The notes under the pieces: model-generated | Database searches by the model: none | Told to the model about the DNA's origin: nothing | The model's input: only the letters and a program-made list of their open reading frames with translations | Part shown: positions 32,494 to 43,004 of the stretch, one piece after another | How positions within the stretch are numbered: position 1 is the stretch's first letter | Layout: each line of letters starts with the position of its first letter | Assembly (NCBI GenBank): GCA_014526335.1 | Contig: JACTAT010000048.1 | Location: 2,863,370 to 2,927,369 of the forward strand | DNA from: Chrysaora quinquecirrha | Lineage: Eukaryota > Cnidaria > Scyphozoa > Semaeostomeae > Pelagiidae | DNA length: 64,000 nucleotides | Reading direction: 5' to 3' | Program-made: the position numbers and the translations under genes

Positions 32494-32765
32494 AAGAGGT
32501 TAATGGCCGTCAGGTCATCCTCAATGTTAACGATTGGCGGAGGTTGTTAAGACCGGTTGGTCTTCCTCAACGCTATTTATTGAATGAGGTTGTTAAGACC
32601 GGTTGGTCTTCCTCAAAGTTATTGATTGGCGGAGGTTTAAAAGACCGGTTGGTCTTCCTCAATGTTAATGATTGGCGGAGGTTATTAAGACCGGTTGGTC
32701 TTCCTCAATGTTAATGTTTGGCGGAGGTTATAAAGACCGGTTGGTCTTCCTCAAAATTAATGCTT
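32494..32765 (+). repeat. 46-bp tandem array carrying a perfect 16-bp inverted repeat
   Basis: AAGACCGGTTGGTCTT occurs five times without a change, starting at 32549, 32595, 32641, 32687 and 32733, exactly 46 bp apart. It can form a 6-bp stem with a GGTT loop, extended by GGAGG on the left and CCTC on the right. Spacers vary (CCTCAATGTTAATGATTGGC type). The first unit, at 32494, has GGCCGTCAGGTCATCC in place of the palindrome, linking this array to the 60-bp monomers on its left. Confidence 0.95.
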
Positions 32766-32822
32766 GGACATATCGTTCTCAGTGGTGGAGGTAATGTATA
32801 TGGTTTGTATAATACATACTTC

Positions 32823-33368
32823 TCAGGTTATGCGCGCTTCAGGTATTCCTTTCACGGGCGCATTTGCTTCGCTGGCAGCCGTTGCGGTGAAAGTGGTGGA
32901 GGCGTAAACGCACAGATCTTTGATTGAGGCTTCAGCCGATGATGTGCAGATCTTTGGTGCGGCGCAGGTATTCTTTCTCTTGGGCCAGTTTAGGATGCGT
33001 TGCTTGGTGGTGTTTTTCTCGCTTCCCTCTGCCTTTGCTTTGGGGGGTTGGGGGAGCTTCGCTCTTGGCGGAAAAAACTTCGTTTCTTCGTCAACCCCCC
33101 AGAAGCGAAGGGCATTTTGGCGTTGGGCTGGCACGCTGACCGCCCATTCTGAAGTTCCGATGATGAGAAAAACATCACCAGATCTCAGTTGAGAGACAAT
33201 GGTGGCTACACAGCGCTGAGGGACTTCTTTTGCATAGCCAATTGCTATTGCTTCCATGCCGTTATTGCCTTCCCTGGAACAAATATTAAACCCACTTAAA
33301 AAATACAGAAAAACCCTCCTAAATTTTACGAATACAACGATTATAAAGCCTACAAAATACGTGAACAA
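32823..33368 (-). CDS. 181-codon hypothetical frame in a locally GC-rich block
   Basis: The minus-strand frame begins with a hydrophobic stretch (MFTYFVGFIIVVFVKFRRVF) followed by IAIGYAKEVPQRCVATIVSQ and a Lys/Pro-rich part. The GC content of 32830-33200 is visibly higher than its surroundings. No domain is recognised. It could be an exon pair of a host gene, part of an unrecognised element, or chance. Confidence 0.22.
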   Translation of the reverse strand: MFTYFVGFIIVVFVKFRRVFLYFLSGFNICSREGNNGMEAIAIGYAKEVPQRCVATIVSQLRSGDVFLIIGTSEWAVSVPAQRQNALRFWGVDEETKFFPPRAKLPQPPKAKAEGSEKNTTKQRILNWPKRKNTCAAPKICTSSAEASIKDLCVYASTTFTATAASEANAPVKGIPEARIT

Positions 33369-33459
33369 AGTTACACCTATATAATCAACATAGGGGCCCT
33401 ATGGGCATGTTCGAGGAGCGACTCTGGTTGAATATAGCTATTTTGGTCAAATGATGAAA

Positions 33460-33850
33460 GATGTTTATCGGTATGCACAACGATGACGATAATGATTATT
33501 ATGATAATGGTGGTGATTGTGATGATGGTGTTGATGACCACGATGATTGTGATGCTGTTGGTAAGGGTGATTGTGGTGTTGGGGTGGGTATGGTGGTGGT
33601 GGTAGAGGTGGTTGTGAAAGGGGTGATCGTCGTGATAGTTGCAGGGGTGGTTGTGGTGGTGGTAATAGGGAGTGTGGTTGTGATAAATGTGTTCGTGGTG
33701 ATGGTTGTAGGGGTGGTTGTGTTGGTGGTGATAAGGGGCTGGTGGTTGTGATAGGGGGTAATCATGATGATGATGATGATGATGACGATGGTGATTTTTA
33801 TTATTATTATTATTATTATTGTTATGACAATTTTCATGGTGAGGATGATA
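33460..33850 (+). repeat. Imperfect trinucleotide/GT-rich microsatellite
   Basis: Dominated by GGTGGTTGTG, GATGAT and TTATTA runs. It gives long low-complexity frames (Gly/Val on plus, His/Asn/Thr on minus) that are not genes. Confidence 0.92.
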
Positions 33851-34135
33851 ATAATGACGATTTGTTTTGAAAGCTGTTTTGAAATTGCCGCTCTTTGTCA
33901 AGACTCTTTGATCGATGTTGAGAATTCGTGAAATGTCATTTACCAAACCAAGGTGGCAATTTCATATCGTAAACAACATGAGTCATATGCAATCAAGCTT
34001 GTGCGAGGAGAAAAATTGTCACATGACCTTTAATTGACAAATGGGATGCTGGCCTTCATTGTGAAGAATTAGCCGCAAATTGCGCATAAATTGCCGAGAC
34101 AATGGCCCTAATTGCATTCTTGACAATGGCCCTAT

Positions 34136-34525
34136 TGTTACACGTTTTCCATTGTTCAAGCGTTGTTTAGTTAGTAAGTTAGTAAGTGAGTGAGTGAGTG
34201 ACATCCACCCCACACCAATATGCTCGAATTCTTCGAACATAAAAAAGGGAACACTAATTAAAATGCATAAAAACTAACCAATAAGAGTGCGTATCGTTCA
34301 TTAAGATAAACCAATAGCAATAAAGTAGTAAAAGTAAAAGTTAGTCATTTCATACGTAAAAGTCTTCATTCTTCTAACCCAAACAGGAACCTTGTCTACA
34401 TTCAAAGTTAAAACTTGGTTTCCTCATACGTATTATCAAAAAGCGGCATTGACGTACTTCAATGTTCAAAACAATTAGTCATGTCTATCAACTATATAGG
34501 GAGGGATGCCCACATCAAAACATCA
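34136..34525 (-). repeat. Candidate 3' LTR of a Ty3/gypsy relic
   Basis: On the minus strand a polypurine tract AAAGGGGGGAG is followed by TGATGTTTTGATGTGGGC, fixing one LTR edge. The other edge is placed at a TGTTACACG start on the plus strand, giving a TG...CA form of 390 bp. There is no partner copy in the window. Confidence 0.55.
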
Positions 34526-34597
34526 CTCCCCCCTTTATAAACAAGCCTCTTGGCTTGGTTACCAGATTAAACCGGACGAATCTCTTCAGGGCGATGA

Positions 34598-35575
34598 CTA
34601 TCTTCCGGACGAGGCATTCGAAGGCGATGACGAGGTAGCAGAATCTGTTAAAGACGTTGGCGAACGAGACGACTGTTTCGTAGAAACGAAACTTTCGGAT
34701 AGAAAATCGGAGTTAGCAAGATCTGGCAAGGCGGTATCGTCTGGCGGAGGTTCAATCGGGCGAGCAGCTGGATCGTAGTACGGTTTCATTTGATTAGCGT
34801 GGACCGGAACAGATACCGGACGATTGTCGAGAGTGCGAAGTTTGAAGTGTACGGGAGACAACGTCGCTACAATCCGATAAGGACCATGATAGTTGTGCGA
34901 AAGCTTCTTAGAAAGACCCTTCCGAACTTTTGGCGTATAGACCCAAACTTTTGAACCGGCGTCGTATGGAACAGGAGCGGACGTTTTATCGTACTGCACT
35001 TTCATACGCTGTTGTGTGAGCTGGGGGTTCGACGAGATGATTTGCTGAGCTTCTTCTAAGTTGAGCACGATTCTGGCACGATGTTCGGCGACTGAAGAGG
35101 ACAAATTTGAATCTGGTAACAACAAGGTTGCATCGATCGGTTGGCGTGGCTCGTAATGAAGATAGAACGTAGTCGTTGCATTCGGTGACACACGGTAGGC
35201 AAATCGAATCAGAGGAAGTTGTTTTTCCCAATCCTTCTGATGAGTGCTTACATAAATCGAAAGACCTTCTGATAATGTAGCATTGAAACGCTTGACAAGT
35301 CCATCGGTTTGGGGATGATAAGAGGTCGGGTGAAGCCGACGAGTGTTGATGATGGAGCAGACTTCCTTGACGATGGTAGAGAGAAAGTTGAATCCTTGAT
35401 ATGACAGAACTGTGCGAGGTGCACCGTGACGAGAGACAATTTCGTTGACAACCAACTTAGCGATGTAAGAAGCTTCGGTCGAAGGAATAGAGAAAGCTTA
35501 GATAGAGAAAGTATAGTAATCTGAGAAGACGATGATGTAGTAATTACCATCATGAGTAACTGGAAACGTCTATTG
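34598..35575 (-). pseudogene. Ty3/gypsy integrase fragment with mutated catalytic residues
   Basis: The minus strand enters at VTHDGNYYIIVFSDYYTFSI, meets a stop near 35500, then reads IAKLVVNEIVSRHGAPRTVL and LSYQGFNFLSTIV. It continues SYHPQTDGLVKRFNATLSEG and the GPYRIV/HFKLRTLDNR C-terminal module. In the family the second catalytic Asp lies in LSDxGxNF and the Glu in DGLVERFN; here they are Tyr and Lys. Upstream pol is missing. The C-terminal tail is Ser/Pro-rich. It is a dead 3' fragment; the flanking 34136-34525 is its likely LTR. Confidence 0.85.
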
Positions 35576-36413
35576 TGGTATCATCCATAGCCGAAAATTG
35601 ATAAATAACATCTAATAATTTATTCTTTTTAAATTAAAACTGCTCAATTCGTGCTAAATTATTATTTATTTTTATTTATACAGATAACAAATGAAATAAA
35701 GAAATAAAAATTGAGAAAAAGCAGGATTTCAAAATTGCAAGTTCCAAAGTATCTTGTTTACCTAACACATCTTATGGTACTGTAATTGGTGATGTTATCT
35801 CAAAGTTTATATTCTTTATTCTTCTTTGGAGATGTTCAAAGATCTTCATTGCCTATCCTCATATTTTTGTGATTGTCACATCAGAAATTAAATGGAAAGA
35901 TTTTGGCATATTATGTGTTGCCCCTTGCGATAAATACATTCCAAGGCATATGATGTTGAGGTTTGAAGCACAAAAATGAATTTCAAAAGCAAGGAAAAGA
36001 TGAAATTAGACAATATGGATGCTTTTAAGGGAAAAGGTTCACATTTGATGCAGCAAGTGCGATGTCTGTCTTCAAAGAAATTGCTATTTATCAACTTTGC
36101 GACAAAGAAGGACAACTTGGACTTGAGGAAAGATTACTATGGCAGAAAATAAAGCCGTTACTGCTTTTTTAGATGGACATGAATATTGATCTGCTTTGTC
36201 TTCTTTTTATTTGAAATTCAGAAAACAAAAACATAGAAAACAATTGATTTTCTCTTTGCACGAACTGAATAAAAAAAGTCCTGCAAGTGTCAAAACAGTC
36301 AATAACTAACTTATTATTCTTTAGATAGTAAAATTTCCAAGTTATATTCTCATCCTCTTGCTAAAACGTTAATTAGAAATGAAAGAAAAAGGACTTAGCA
36401 TGTTTTCAAACTC
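35576..36413. other. Intergenic, no feature seen
   Basis: AT-rich sequence between gypsy and copia elements. Only chance frames are seen. Confidence 0.45.
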
Positions 36414-36625
36414 TGTTAAAATTATCAGAGCAGACGCAATAATAACGAAGTGAACATTAATACAGCAAAAAACTAAACTCAGCGAAAACACAGATTACTA
36501 ACAAAAGATCACGAGACGTAGATACAGGTAAACAAGGTAATAAATCATGACAGTCACATTGTCCGTGTAAACAAAAGAATAATGGGTTCTTCTCTATTTA
36601 TCGAACAAAGTCCAATATTCTAACA
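36414..36625 (-). repeat. 3' LTR of the copia element
   Basis: 212-bp direct repeat partner of 40735-40945 with TG...CA ends. Confidence 0.95.
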
Positions 36626-36691
36626 CTCCCACTCGATAAATACGTTGAAGAACGAACAAAACTTGAAGAAAAATATGAACAAAAATGTCTT

Positions 36692-38177
36692 TCAGATACT
36701 ACTGACTACACCCATCAGTCCTCTAAGTCTTTCAAAACGCGTTTTTCCCAATGGCTTCGTCAGCAAATCTGCAATCATATCCTCTGTAGGACAATAGCTG
36801 AGCTCAATTTCAGATTTCTCGACTTTATCCCGAAGAAAATGATGTTTTATATCAATGTGTTTGGTTCTAGCATGATACTTCGGATTTTTTGATAATGCGA
36901 TTGTTCCTTGGTTATCTTCTTTGATCACTGTTGCTTCTGTTTGATCAAATTGTAAATCACGAAGTAAAGCGCGTAACCAAACTGCTTCTTGTGTAGACAA
37001 GCTGGCTGCTACATATTCAGCTTCAGTGGATGAAAGCGCTACAGTTGTTTGTTTCTTACTCAGCCAACTCACAATGCCTCCACATAAGAAGAACGAGTAT
37101 CCAGATTGAGATTTCCTGCCATTAGGGTTTGTCCCCCAATCTGCGTCGACATAACCATCGAGTATAACATCCTCTTGCTTTGATCCATCATACATTATGC
37201 CATAATCGAGAGATCCTTTAATGTAGCGCAGAATTCGTTTTGCAGCAATCCAATGTTCTTTTCCAGGGTTAGAACAGAACTGATTTACTGATCCAAGTGC
37301 TTGAGCAAGGTCAGGCCTTGTACCTGTTACAGCGTAGGTCAAGCTACCAATAAGTGCTTGATACTTGACTTTATCTTCTGACTCTCCTTCGTTCGGTAAG
37401 AGCCTTGTATTCTGCTCTTGTGGAGTTGCAACTGGTTTGCAATCTTGCATACCAAATTTCAGAAGTAAATTTGTCAGATACTTTGTTTGGTGTAGCAATG
37501 TTCGTTTCTTGTTCCTATCCCGCTTGATTTGAATTCCCAGGATGTAATGTGCTTCTCCAAGGTCTTTCATTTCAAATTTGCTATGTAACAGTCCTTTCTC
37601 GTACTGCAACATTTGATTACTGTTCGAAGCTATCAGCAAATCATCCACAAACAATGCTATGAGCACAAACTCTGCTCCCACTCGCTTTATGTACAAGCAT
37701 GGATCAGATTCGCATTGCTCGTACTCAATTTCCTTCAGGAAACTGTCCATGGTATTGAACCAGCACCTTGAGGACTGTTTCAAACCATAAATACTTCTCT
37801 TTAGTTTGCACACCAGGTTCTCTCTCCCCTGCCTCAACATATCCTTCAGGCTGCTTCATAAAAATTTCCTCTTCTAGTTCTCCATTCAGGAATGCAGTAG
37901 CTACATCCATCTGGTGGAGTTCCAAGTTCAACTGATTTGCAATTGCAATGATTGAACGAATAGTTGTATAACGTGCAACTGGAGAGAATGTCTCTTCATA
38001 ATCGATACCGGCTTGCTGCGAGTATCCCTTGGCAACAAGACGTGCCTTGTGCCTTTCTATAGATCCATCAGCGTTATATTTAGTTTTAAAAAACCCAGCG
38101 ACAATCAATAGCTTTACGTCCTCTAGGAAGCTCTTCAAGGATCCAAGTTCCATTTTTCTTATGAGATGAAATCTCAT
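36692..38177 (-). pseudogene. Copia reverse transcriptase and RNase H
   Basis: The first part (38177-37725) has [20 protein letters not shown] and [21 protein letters not shown] frame change near 37760 leads to [20 protein letters not shown] and LIALFVDDLLIASNSNQM (VDD box) with HYILGIQIKRDR. RNase H follows: GYVDADWGTNPNGRKSQSGY and VALSSTEAEYVAASLSTQEA, then NPKYHARTKHIDIKHHFLRD. Catalytic Asp and Glu residues are kept. The ORF ends at the expected place, about 65 bp before the LTR. Confidence 0.92.
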
Positions 38178-39435
38178 TGTTCATAGCTTGCTTCCATTCA
38201 GTCTTTGCAACTGAGTTCAGTGCTTCCTCGACTGTTACAGGTTCTTCTAGAATCTGATCAGAGTAAGTATACAGAGCTTCTTCATGCTCCCACCAGTTTC
38301 CAGTGATCGCTCCAGCTCTCTCTGGTGGTCTTGTTGCTCGAGATGAACGGCGAGGTGGAGGACGATTTTCTTCCACTGTATCATCTATATTCTCATCAGC
38401 AGGCAACTCGTGATTTTCTTCATCAGATATTTCTTCAATTGAAGATGGAATGACTGCAGAATCAGGATTTCTTTCAAAGGAATTTGATAAGACTCTGCGA
38501 TTGTCAAAATCTTTCTCCATGAAAACAACATCTCTTGACTCGTGTACAGTCTTTGATTCCACATTCCACAGTCTATATGCCTTGCGTTCAACACTATAAC
38601 CGATGAAAATGCACTTAACTGACTTTGCATCCCATTTATCCCTTTTTTCTTTTGGAATATGCATGTAAGCTGTGCAGCCAAACACTTTCAAGTTGCTGAC
38701 ATCAGGTACTTTTCCAAGAAAACTCTCATAAGGCGTCTTGTCCTTCACTGCTACAGTAGGGCTTCTGTTCTTTAGTATAACAGCTGTAAGGACTGCCTCC
38801 GCCCAAAAACTGTCTGGCAAACCTGCTCCACATAACATAGACCTGGCTGTTTCTTGAACTGTGCGATTTGCCCTTTCGGCCACCCCATTCTGTTCTGGTG
38901 TTCTGGGTACTGTCAGCTGCCTTCTGATACCTTTCTTTTTCAGATAATCACTGAATACTTTGGAGAGATATTCACCGCCATTATCTGTGTGTAAACATTT
39001 GATGCTCTCCCCAGTAGCATTGGTAACCATTGCTTCATATTCGAGAAACTTCTCAAATACCTGATCTTTACGTTGCATGAAATATATTGCTGTGTAGCGC
39101 GACTTGTCATCAATAAAAGTTACAAAGTAACTATTTCCACCAAGGCTTTTGGTTTTCATTGGTCCACATACATCACTGTGAACAATTTCCAAGACTTTTG
39201 TAGCTCGAGTGGCCTGTCCTTTAGGAAAGGGGGTTCTGCTTTGTTTACCCTTCACACAGCCATCGCACAAATCTTGGTCTTCAGAGCATAGGAAATGCAT
39301 ACCATTGACAAGATTGTTTTGCTGCAGTAGTCGCAGGTTATTCTTCCCCAAATGACCATATCTTTTATGCCATAAATTCTCAGTGTTTTCTTTTACAGCA
39401 CTTTCAGCATCATGAACATTATCACAAATTTCCAA
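38086..39435 (-). pseudogene. Copia integrase
   Basis: 449 open codons. It starts with the GAG_pre-integrase/HHCC region (LWHKRYGHLGKNNLRLLQQN then LCDGCVKGKQ). The core follows with VHSDVCGPMKT, HTDNGGEYLSK and NGVAERANRTVQETARSML, giving the D, D and E catalytic residues. Then FGCTAYMHIPKEKRDKWDAK and IFIGYSVERKAYRLWN, the usual C-terminal features. The end runs into the RT start ([20 protein letters not shown]). It is joined out of frame to protease upstream and RT downstream. Confidence 0.92.
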
Positions 39436-40660
39436 AGCATCAAGAACAAAAGCTTGCCTTCAAGTTTACCACTTGCCAATACTGTACCAGTATTATCACT
39501 AATTGCACAGTTTTTGCTGTTAAATGACATTGTCAGTCCTCTCTTTGTTACTGCACTGACTGAAAAGAGGTTTTTAGCCAAACTTGGTACGTACAAAACA
39601 CCAGCTAACTCTACTTTCTTCCAGCTGCCTTGGGCATTGACCTTCATCATGATATTACCTTTACCGTAGGCCTTGATCTCTCTATTGTCACCCAAGCGAA
39701 CAATTTCTGGTTCAGAAAACCCTGTGTAATTTTGCATCCAATCTTTATGATAAGACATGTGCTGTGACGCACCTGAGTCTATATACCATACTGAAGATTT
39801 ATGCTCAGACATGTTAGAAGATATCCAGAACAAAAGATGCTGATCAACCTCATCTGATGCAGAACTTGCATTTGCATGCTCAACTTTCTTCTGAGAAGGT
39901 TTTGCTTTCTTCGGCTTTCTACAATCTCTAGCAAAGTGACCAACAATTCCACAATTGAAGCACTTCCCTTTCACCTTCGCTGATGGTGATGTAATCCTTT
40001 GATCACGTGACTGCGATTTAACTTTAACAGAAACCATTGCCTTTTCAATACTTTCCATGGGGTAGCTGATGACTCACGTTTTCTTTCCTCGTGCAGCAAT
40101 CTGGCCACTACAAATTCCATTGTTAGATCTTCAACCCGAGATTCCAACGCAACAATCAAATTATTGTATGACTCTGGCAAGCTGCATAATAAAGTGGCGA
40201 CCTGGTCATCTTCGGAAATGGGTGCTCCCACTGATTCTAGCTGCCCTGCTAGTGATTTCAGTTTGTTTATATGCTCAATCATAATGTCACCAGGAGCCAT
40301 TGTCGATGTAAAATACCTCTTTCTCAAAAATAGCTTATTTGCCAAAGATTTTACCTGGTAGTGATTTTCAAGTTTGTCCCACGCTTCTTTTGCTGTAATG
40401 GCTGAACGGACTAATGACAATTGCTCATCTCCCAGAGATAAACAAATCGTGGCGAGGGCCTTTCTCCCACGTTTTCTAAATCTTTGTATCTGTGCCTCAG
40501 TTGTTCCTTCGCCAGCAGGCTCTAACTCTTCTCCAGACACGATACCCCAAAGATCTTTGTCTTCTAAGACCATCTGCATTTTAAATTTCCAGAGATGGAA
40601 ATTCTCTCCTCTGAATTTCTCAATTCGCAGTGATGCGGAATCTTCGCCTATCGAAGCCAT
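39393..40660 (-). pseudogene. Copia gag, CCHC knuckle and protease
   Basis: Gag (40660-39971) starts MASIGEDSASLRIEKFRGEN and contains FHLWKFKMQMVLEDKDLW and EAWDKLENHYQVKSLANKL (UBN2/DUF4219 type). A frame change near 40050 leads to the CCHC knuckle CFNCGIVGHFARDC and then the protease WYIDSGASQHMSYHKDW with its D-S-G-A active site. The start codon lies about 75 nt downstream of the LTR. Gag packages the RNA and the protease processes the polyprotein. Confidence 0.9.
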
Positions 40661-40734
40661 AGTTTCCCAGAAACTACCTTAGAAAATTTATCCTAAATCC
40701 TCACTTGTTATAAGCCTGTTCTGGGCCCATAACC

Positions 40735-40945
40735 TGTTAAAATTATCAGAGCAGACGCAAAAATAACGAAGTGAACATTAATACAGCGAAAACTAAAAAC
40801 AGCGAAAACACAGATTACTAACAAAAGATCACGAGACGTAGATACAGGTAAACAAGGTAATGAATCATGACAGTCACATTGTCCGTGTAAATAAAAGAAT
40901 AATGGGTTCTTCTCTATTTATCGAACAGAGTCCAATATTCTAACA
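40735..40945 (-). repeat. 5' LTR of the copia element
   Basis: 211-bp partner of 36414-36625. The initiator-tRNA-type primer site lies directly on its left (minus direction). Confidence 0.95.
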
Positions 40946-40978
40946 ACATCATCTGTGTGGGTAACGATGCCTTTCCAG

Positions 40979-42184
40979 GGCCAGGTGAATAACGCGGACC
41001 CCGCGGACCCTGCGGACCTCGCGAACCTGCCTGTTTTTGTCCGCGACATGCGGGTCCGCGTTATTCACTTTTCCTAAGCCAAAATGAATAACGCAGACCT
41101 TCTGATTTCGCGGACCTTAACATTATTCCTTCTTGTTAAGAATTAAAATACTGCTGATGGCAATTAATTGTCGTATTTATGTTTCTTTTATTAATCGTCA
41201 AGCATCACTAAAGCTTTCGTTTATATTGTTTGAAAATTTAGGTCGACTTCGTTATGTTATCAAGGAAAATTTCGGTGATCAAAACAGGACGGTTTTGAAA
41301 TCGTAGAAAATAAATATAAAGCAAATGTTTTACTTCATCTCCTTCAGTTAAATACTGACCCTTTTCTCGAAAGTTGACTTCGAGTTAACTTCACTCGACC
41401 ACGATACGCAATAAGCAAGGTCCGCGATCTCGAAGGTCCGCGTTATTCATTTTCCCCTTATGCATAAATGAATAACGCGAACCTTTCGAAATCGCGGACT
41501 TTGTTTTGAATTGCATTGTGTTGAAGCCAATTGCCGAAAAAAAACATGAGTATTTGATTGAAGGAAGTGTATTACGAAATTTGCTCTCTGTTTCTTGTAG
41601 AAAACCTCCCTATCTTGTTCACCAGATATTTCAAAGTTTGAAAGGGCAATGGCCTAAATTTTCAACGAGATTTCGTTCTTGAGAGAGTGTGAAAATATGA
41701 GAAAAGGATTGTTTTGAGATACAATGCCTGCCAAAAGTCCTTGGAACACCCCCGTACTTTTTGAAAAAATGTTACTCCTCTTCCCTTTCTTACTGGGAAA
41801 TACAGAAAATCAACCCCCTCCCCCAAAAACAATGTTGTTTTTCTTTTGTACAGTCTGAGCTTTCATAAGATGCATTGCGGGTTGTCGTGGGATATTCCAA
41901 ACCACAGAAAATCAACATTGTTTGAGGGGGGAGGGGTTTTTTCTGCTACCATCTGAGTAAAAATAGTGCGAGTGTTCCAAGACTTTTGGCAGGCATTGTA
42001 GATAAAATGACTGGTTCAATTCAATGAAGGTGGCGACTGCTAACAACTGAACAATGGTCCGCGAAATCAGAAGGTCCGCGTTATTCATTTTGGCCTAGCA
42101 AAAGTGAATAACGCGGACCCACATGTCGCAGACCAAAACAAGCAGGTCCGCGAGGTCCGCGGGGTCCGCGTTATTCACCTGGCC
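40979..42184. mobile_element. Second Mutator-like non-autonomous element, 10-bp target duplication
   Basis: The ends are GGCCAGGTGAATAACGCGGA and its complement, with about 130 bp of inverted repeat at each side. The 10-mer GCCTTTCCAG flanks both ends (40969-40978, 42185-42194). GAATAACGCGGACC-type blocks recur in each arm and again in a central palindrome at 41415-41510. A mariner-type MITE sits inside. There is no coding capacity. Long arms plus a 10-bp duplication fit Mutator-like elements; family naming is inference. Confidence 0.78.
41722..41998. mobile_element. 277-bp mariner-type MITE nested in the Mutator-like element
   Basis: The inverted ends are CAATGCCTGCCAAAAGTCCT and GACTTTTGGCAGGCATTG, flanked by TA on both sides (41720-41721, 41999-42000), the target of Tc1/mariner elements. 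A second internal inversion (CCCTCCCCCAAAAACA against TGTTTGAGGGGGGAGGGG) makes it a long hairpin. Confidence 0.85.
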
Positions 42185-42240
42185 GCCTTTCCAGTCCACT
42201 CTTTGGAGGTCGTAAAGGAATTCAGATTGATTAAAGTTTT

Positions 42241-42573
42241 TCATCTGCCTCGAAAATATATATTCTTATGTTGTCTTTTCACTCCCCCCCCCCTGAACTT
42301 TCTGACCCAGTAAACCATGTAATGATCACTGATACTAGTTTCATGTACACCAGAAACAACTATATTTGATCTATTTGTGGTGGAAATATGGTCAATTAAT
42401 GTGGAAGAGGTTAGGGTTTCTCTCGTAGGGGTTTCGATTAGCTGATGAAAACCGTAAAGCTGATAGATCTCTAGCAGGCGATTTGAGTAAGGCAAAAGAC
42501 TTGTATTAGAGGAGATATCTTCAGTGACCGGGAAACCAGGCAACATATAACAATTTTTGTCCCCTATATTCAC
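42241..42573 (-). pseudogene. LINE endonuclease fragment
   Basis: Minus-strand frame: LLPYSNRLLEIYQLYGFHQL, then IETPTRETLTSSTLIDHIST and SGVHETSISDHYMVYWVRKF. The (L)IDHI...SDH pattern is the C-terminal half of the EEP (APE-like) endonuclease of CR1/L2-type LINEs, where the SDH carries the active-site His. It is cut at both sides. Confidence 0.8.
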
Positions 42574-42579
42574 TGATTG

Positions 42580-43004
42580 TTTGGCCAGGACCTTAATCTC
42601 AAACCGGACGCTTTTGAAAATTGTCAGGATATCAGGATATGAGTCTCAGTGAAGCGAATTATTGTTGTTGCTGGCCAATTCCAATTTGCTGGTCCACATT
42701 TTATCAGCGGAAATGAGAATCTTGTAATAAGTCTAGGAGCTTGGGCTTCGACGAATGTTAAGTCTAGTTCGAATCTGAGTCCAACCTGAGTCTGGAAGAA
42801 CATTCACTGCACTGCATGGCGTACAACAATTTCGTAATAAAAGTGTGATGAATTTTACTTCGGTCTATGGTATAGTTCTTATTTTCCCTTGTTTCGTTTG
42901 TGGTGTGTAGTACAATAACGTGAAATAATTTCTAAAATGGTGAGAATATTTGTCTTTTATTTTGAGAAGTTTTTGTTTTCTATTGCTAAATTTTTATGTA
43001 CCTA
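42580..43004. other. Intergenic, no feature seen
   Basis: No repeat end or coding signal found. Confidence 0.4.

Larger units (their letters stand above)
36414..40945 (-). mobile_element. Ty1/copia LTR retrotransposon, nearly full length
   Basis: LTRs of 212 and 211 bp (36414-36625, 40735-40945), both TGTTAAAATT...CTAACA, differ at only a few positions. On the minus strand the 5' LTR is followed by GGTTATGGGCCCAGAAC, which matches the anticodon arm of initiator methionine tRNA. A GAGTGGGAG polypurine tract precedes the 3' LTR. Domain order is gag, CCHC, protease, integrase, RT, RNase H, as in Ty1/copia. No clear 5-bp target duplication is seen (AACTC against ACATC). Four frame changes interrupt the single expected reading frame. 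Confidence 0.93.

Noticed and set aside
31496..32765. CRISPR array
   Set aside because: Units are contiguous related monomers, not identical repeats with unique spacers, and the DNA is eukaryotic; no cas-like genes exist.
33377..33946. Long His/Asn/Thr-rich and Gly/Val-rich reading frames
   Set aside because: They are by-products of an imperfect microsatellite; composition follows the repeat on both strands.
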